Shown here one piece after another: positions 50,960 to 53,142 of a stretch of DNA of 53,142 nucleotides; positions within the stretch are counted from its first letter, which is position 1, and every line of letters begins with the position of its first letter. Under the pieces are notes generated by a model. That model ran no database searches, was not told the DNA's origin, and was given only the letters and a program-made list of their open reading frames with translations. The stretch comes from Mycobacterium sp. DL99 (lineage in GTDB: Bacteria; Actinomycetota; Actinomycetes; Mycobacteriales; Mycobacteriaceae): NCBI RefSeq assembly GCF_004762045.1, contig NZ_SJOM01000007.1, forward strand, positions 5,614,323-5,667,464. The letters run 5' to 3'. A program made the translations under genes and the position numbers.

Positions 50960-53142
50960 ATGTCGCAGCTCGAGGTCGATGAGGATCACGCGCTCGGGCA
51001 TCTGCGTCTGACGGCACGGCTGAACACCTCGGCACTCGACTCGCGTCGCGGGGTGGTCCGGCTGCATCCGGAGGCGATCGCCGCCCTGGGAATCCGCGAG
51101 TGGGACGCGATCTCGCTGACCGGGTCCCGCACCACCGCCGCAGTCGTCGGCATCGCCCCCGGCGGTACCCCGACCGGAACCGCCCTGCTCGACGACGTCA
51201 CGTTGTCCAACGCCGGGGTGCGCGAAACCGCCACGGTGATCGTCGCGCCGGTGACGGTGTACGGCGCGAGGGCCGTCACGGTGAGCGGGTCGAGGCTGGC
51301 GACCGACTCGATTTCGTCGGCGACGCTGCGCCAGGCGCTGCTGGGCAAGGTGATGACGGTCGGCGACACGGTGTCGCTGCTGCCCCGCGATCTGGGGCCG
51401 GGAACGTCGACCTCGGCGGCCACTGCGGCGCTGGCGTCCTCGGTGGGCATCACCTGGACCTCGGAGCTGCTGACGGTCACGGGGGTCGATCCGTCCGGAC
51501 CCGTGAGCATTCAACCGAATTCGGTGGTGTCGTGGGGATCGGGCCTCGAGCCGAGCACATCGGATTCCACCGGGGCGCACACGATCAGCCCCGCGCGCGC
51601 CGAGCCGGCGGTCAGCTTCGATGACCTCAAGGGCTCCCATACCCAGGCCGGCAAGCTCACCGAATGGCTCAAGCTGTCGCTCGATGAACCTCAACTTCTC
51701 GAAACCCTGGGCGCCACACCGAATCTCGGTGTTCTGGTAACCGGTCCCGCCGGCGTCGGCAAGGCAACGATGGTGCGGACGGTGTGCGCCGAGCGGCGGT
51801 TGGTGGAACTCGACGGGCCGCAGGTGGGGGCACTGGCCGCCGACGACCGGTTGCGCCGGATATCCGACGCGGTCGCCACGGTGCGCGACGGTGGTGGGGT
51901 GCTGCTGATCTCCGACATCGACGCCCTGCTGCCGGCCTCCACAGACCGGGGCCCCGAACCGGTCGCGGCCCTGATCATCGCCGAACTACGTGAGGCCGTG
52001 GGAACCCGCGGCGTGGCGTTCATCGCGACGTCGGCCGTTCCGGTCGGGGTGGACCCCCGACTGCGGGCGCCCGATCTGTGTGACCGTGAGCTCGCCCTGA
52101 CCCTGCCCGATGCCGCCACCCGCAAGGCGCTGCTGGAGGTGCTGCTGCGCGGCGTGCCGGCCGCCGAGTTGGATCTGGGTCAGATCGCGGACCGCACACC
52201 AGGTTTCGTGGTTGCGGATCTGGCCGCCCTGGTCCGTGAGGGCGCGCTGCGGGCCGCATCGCGGGCCAGCGCCGACGGCAACGAACCGGTCCTGTGGCAG
52301 GAGGACCTGGCCGGGGCGCTGACCGTGATCCGCCCGCTGTCGAGGTCCGCGACCGAAGAGGTGTCGGTCGGCTCGGTGACGCTCGACGACGTCGGCGACA
52401 TGGTCGAGACCAAACAGGCCCTCACCGAGGCGGTGTTGTGGCCGCTGCAGCACCCTGACACGTTCCAGCGGCTCGGCGTGCAGCCACCGCGTGGTGTGCT
52501 GCTGTACGGCCCGCCCGGCTGTGGCAAGACCTTCGTGGTGCGGGCCCTGGCGAGTTCCGGGAAGCTCTCGGTGCACGCCGTCAAAGGTGCTGAGCTGATG
52601 GACAAGTGGGTCGGCTCATCCGAGAAGGCGGTGCGCGAACTGTTCGCCCGGGCGCGTGACTCGGCGCCGTCACTGGTGTTCCTCGACGAGATCGACGCGC
52701 TGGCGCCCCGGCGCGGGCAGAGCTTCGATTCCGGGGTGACCGACCGCGTGGTGGCCGCCCTGCTGACCGAACTCGACGGCATCGAACCGATGAACGACGT
52801 CGTCGTGCTGGGTGCGACGAACCGCCCCGACCTCATCGACCCCGCGCTGCTGCGGCCGGGACGGTTGGAGAAACTGGTGTTCGTCGAGCCGCCGGATGCC
52901 GATGCGCGCCGCGAAATCCTGCGCACCGCAGGCAAATCCATTCCGCTGGCCCCCGATGTCGACCTCGACGCCCTGGCTTCCGAGCTGGATGGCTACAGCG
53001 CGGCCGATTGCGCGGCGCTGCTGCGGGAGGCGGCCTTGACGGCGATGCGCCGGTCCATCGATGCCGCCGATGTCACCGCGGCCGATGTCGCCAAGGCTCG
53101 CGAGACCGTGCGGCCGTCATTGGATGCAGCGCAGGTGGAGTC
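50960..53142 (+). CDS. CDC48/p97-like double AAA ATPase, partial (runs off right edge)
   Basis: The 727 visible residues open with a CDC48-N-like domain (about 1-200: LRLTARLNTSALDSRRGVVRLHPEA), then two AAA modules. D1 has a weak Walker A GPAGVGKATM and a Walker B of LLISDID instead of the usual hydrophobic-DE. D2 is complete: GPPGCGKT, LVFLDEIDAL and the second-region-of-homology NRPDLIDPALLRPGRL. The protein is a predicted hexameric unfoldase, equivalent to M. tuberculosis Rv0435c. ATG 50960 is two bases after the pssA stop, so it closes this operon. The end lies beyond the window; the degenerate D1 suggests that D2 does the hydrolysis. Confidence 0.9.
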   Translation, partial: MSQLEVDEDHALGHLRLTARLNTSALDSRRGVVRLHPEAIAALGIREWDAISLTGSRTTAAVVGIAPGGTPTGTALLDDVTLSNAGVRETATVIVAPVTVYGARAVTVSGSRLATDSISSATLRQALLGKVMTVGDTVSLLPRDLGPGTSTSAATAALASSVGITWTSELLTVTGVDPSGPVSIQPNSVVSWGSGLEPSTSDSTGAHTISPARAEPAVSFDDLKGSHTQAGKLTEWLKLSLDEPQLLETLGATPNLGVLVTGPAGVGKATMVRTVCAERRLVELDGPQVGALAADDRLRRISDAVATVRDGGGVLLISDIDALLPASTDRGPEPVAALIIAELREAVGTRGVAFIATSAVPVGVDPRLRAPDLCDRELALTLPDAATRKALLEVLLRGVPAAELDLGQIADRTPGFVVADLAALVREGALRAASRASADGNEPVLWQEDLAGALTVIRPLSRSATEEVSVGSVTLDDVGDMVETKQALTEAVLWPLQHPDTFQRLGVQPPRGVLLYGPPGCGKTFVVRALASSGKLSVHAVKGAELMDKWVGSSEKAVRELFARARDSAPSLVFLDEIDALAPRRGQSFDSGVTDRVVAALLTELDGIEPMNDVVVLGATNRPDLIDPALLRPGRLEKLVFVEPPDADARREILRTAGKSIPLAPDVDLDALASELDGYSAADCAALLREAALTAMRRSIDAADVTAADVAKARETVRPSLDAAQVE

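Overview
The window is high-GC actinobacterial DNA and almost certainly mycobacterial, most likely from a fast-growing environmental species. The evidence is a GroEL2/Hsp65 ending in GGMGGMDF, a PknF-type Ser/Thr kinase, an F420-type LLM oxidoreductase, and the gene order SDR - moeA - psd - pssA - double-AAA ATPase, which matches the M. tuberculosis Rv0439c-Rv0435c block next to groEL2 (Rv0440). Here about 31 kb of extra DNA separates groEL2 (minus strand, 14.5-16.1 kb) from that block (plus strand, 47.2 kb to the right edge). No rRNA, tRNA or CRISPR array was seen.

Region by region. 0-4.4 kb is an accessory nitrogen-compound cluster: a ureohydrolase with an altered metal site, a creatininase fragment, an Lrp/AsnC regulator, a decayed IS21-family transposase and an NCS1 permease. 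4.4-5.0 kb holds no recognisable gene. 5.0-8.4 kb is a minus-strand run of aldehyde dehydrogenase, PPK2 and a membrane protein. 8.5-14.4 kb has a PAP2 phosphatase and a DinB-like protein divergent from a Ser/Thr kinase and its small membrane partner, then a VOC protein divergent from a D-aminoacylase-type amidohydrolase and a flavin-fold protein. 14.5-16.3 kb is groEL2 with two CIRCE operators. 16.5-22 kb holds three paralogous membrane-anchored PQQ-type beta-propeller proteins. 22-26.6 kb has a Tat-exported polysaccharide deacetylase, a small membrane protein, an LLM oxidoreductase and a TetR repressor divergent from an SDR, then a cupin. 26.6-30.7 kb has an SF2 helicase and a large secreted protein.

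30.8-45.1 kb is the most interesting part, a catabolic island. A GntR-type regulator with two aminotransferases is divergent from a diaminopropionate ammonia-lyase-like enzyme, an amidohydrolase and a HAD phosphatase. It is followed by a Tat lipoprotein hydrolase divergent from a complete peptide-type ABC importer whose last gene is a second amidohydrolase. The promoters at 34.16 kb and 38.38 kb share an 11-bp motif, ACTGTATTCAG, set in ACTGT/ACAGT dyads, so a single GntR regulon is plausible. The reading is import of an unusual peptide or amide, hydrolysis by amidohydrolases, and lyase or transaminase breakdown of the released amino acids. The substrate is unknown.

45.1-53.1 kb returns to core genome: two PH-domain membrane proteins (YdbT/YdbS type), a second copy of the SDR, moeA, the phosphatidylethanolamine pair psd-pssA, and a CDC48-like ATPase that runs off the right edge. 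Assignments rest on reading motifs, not on searches; start sites differing from the longest frame are explained in each entry.
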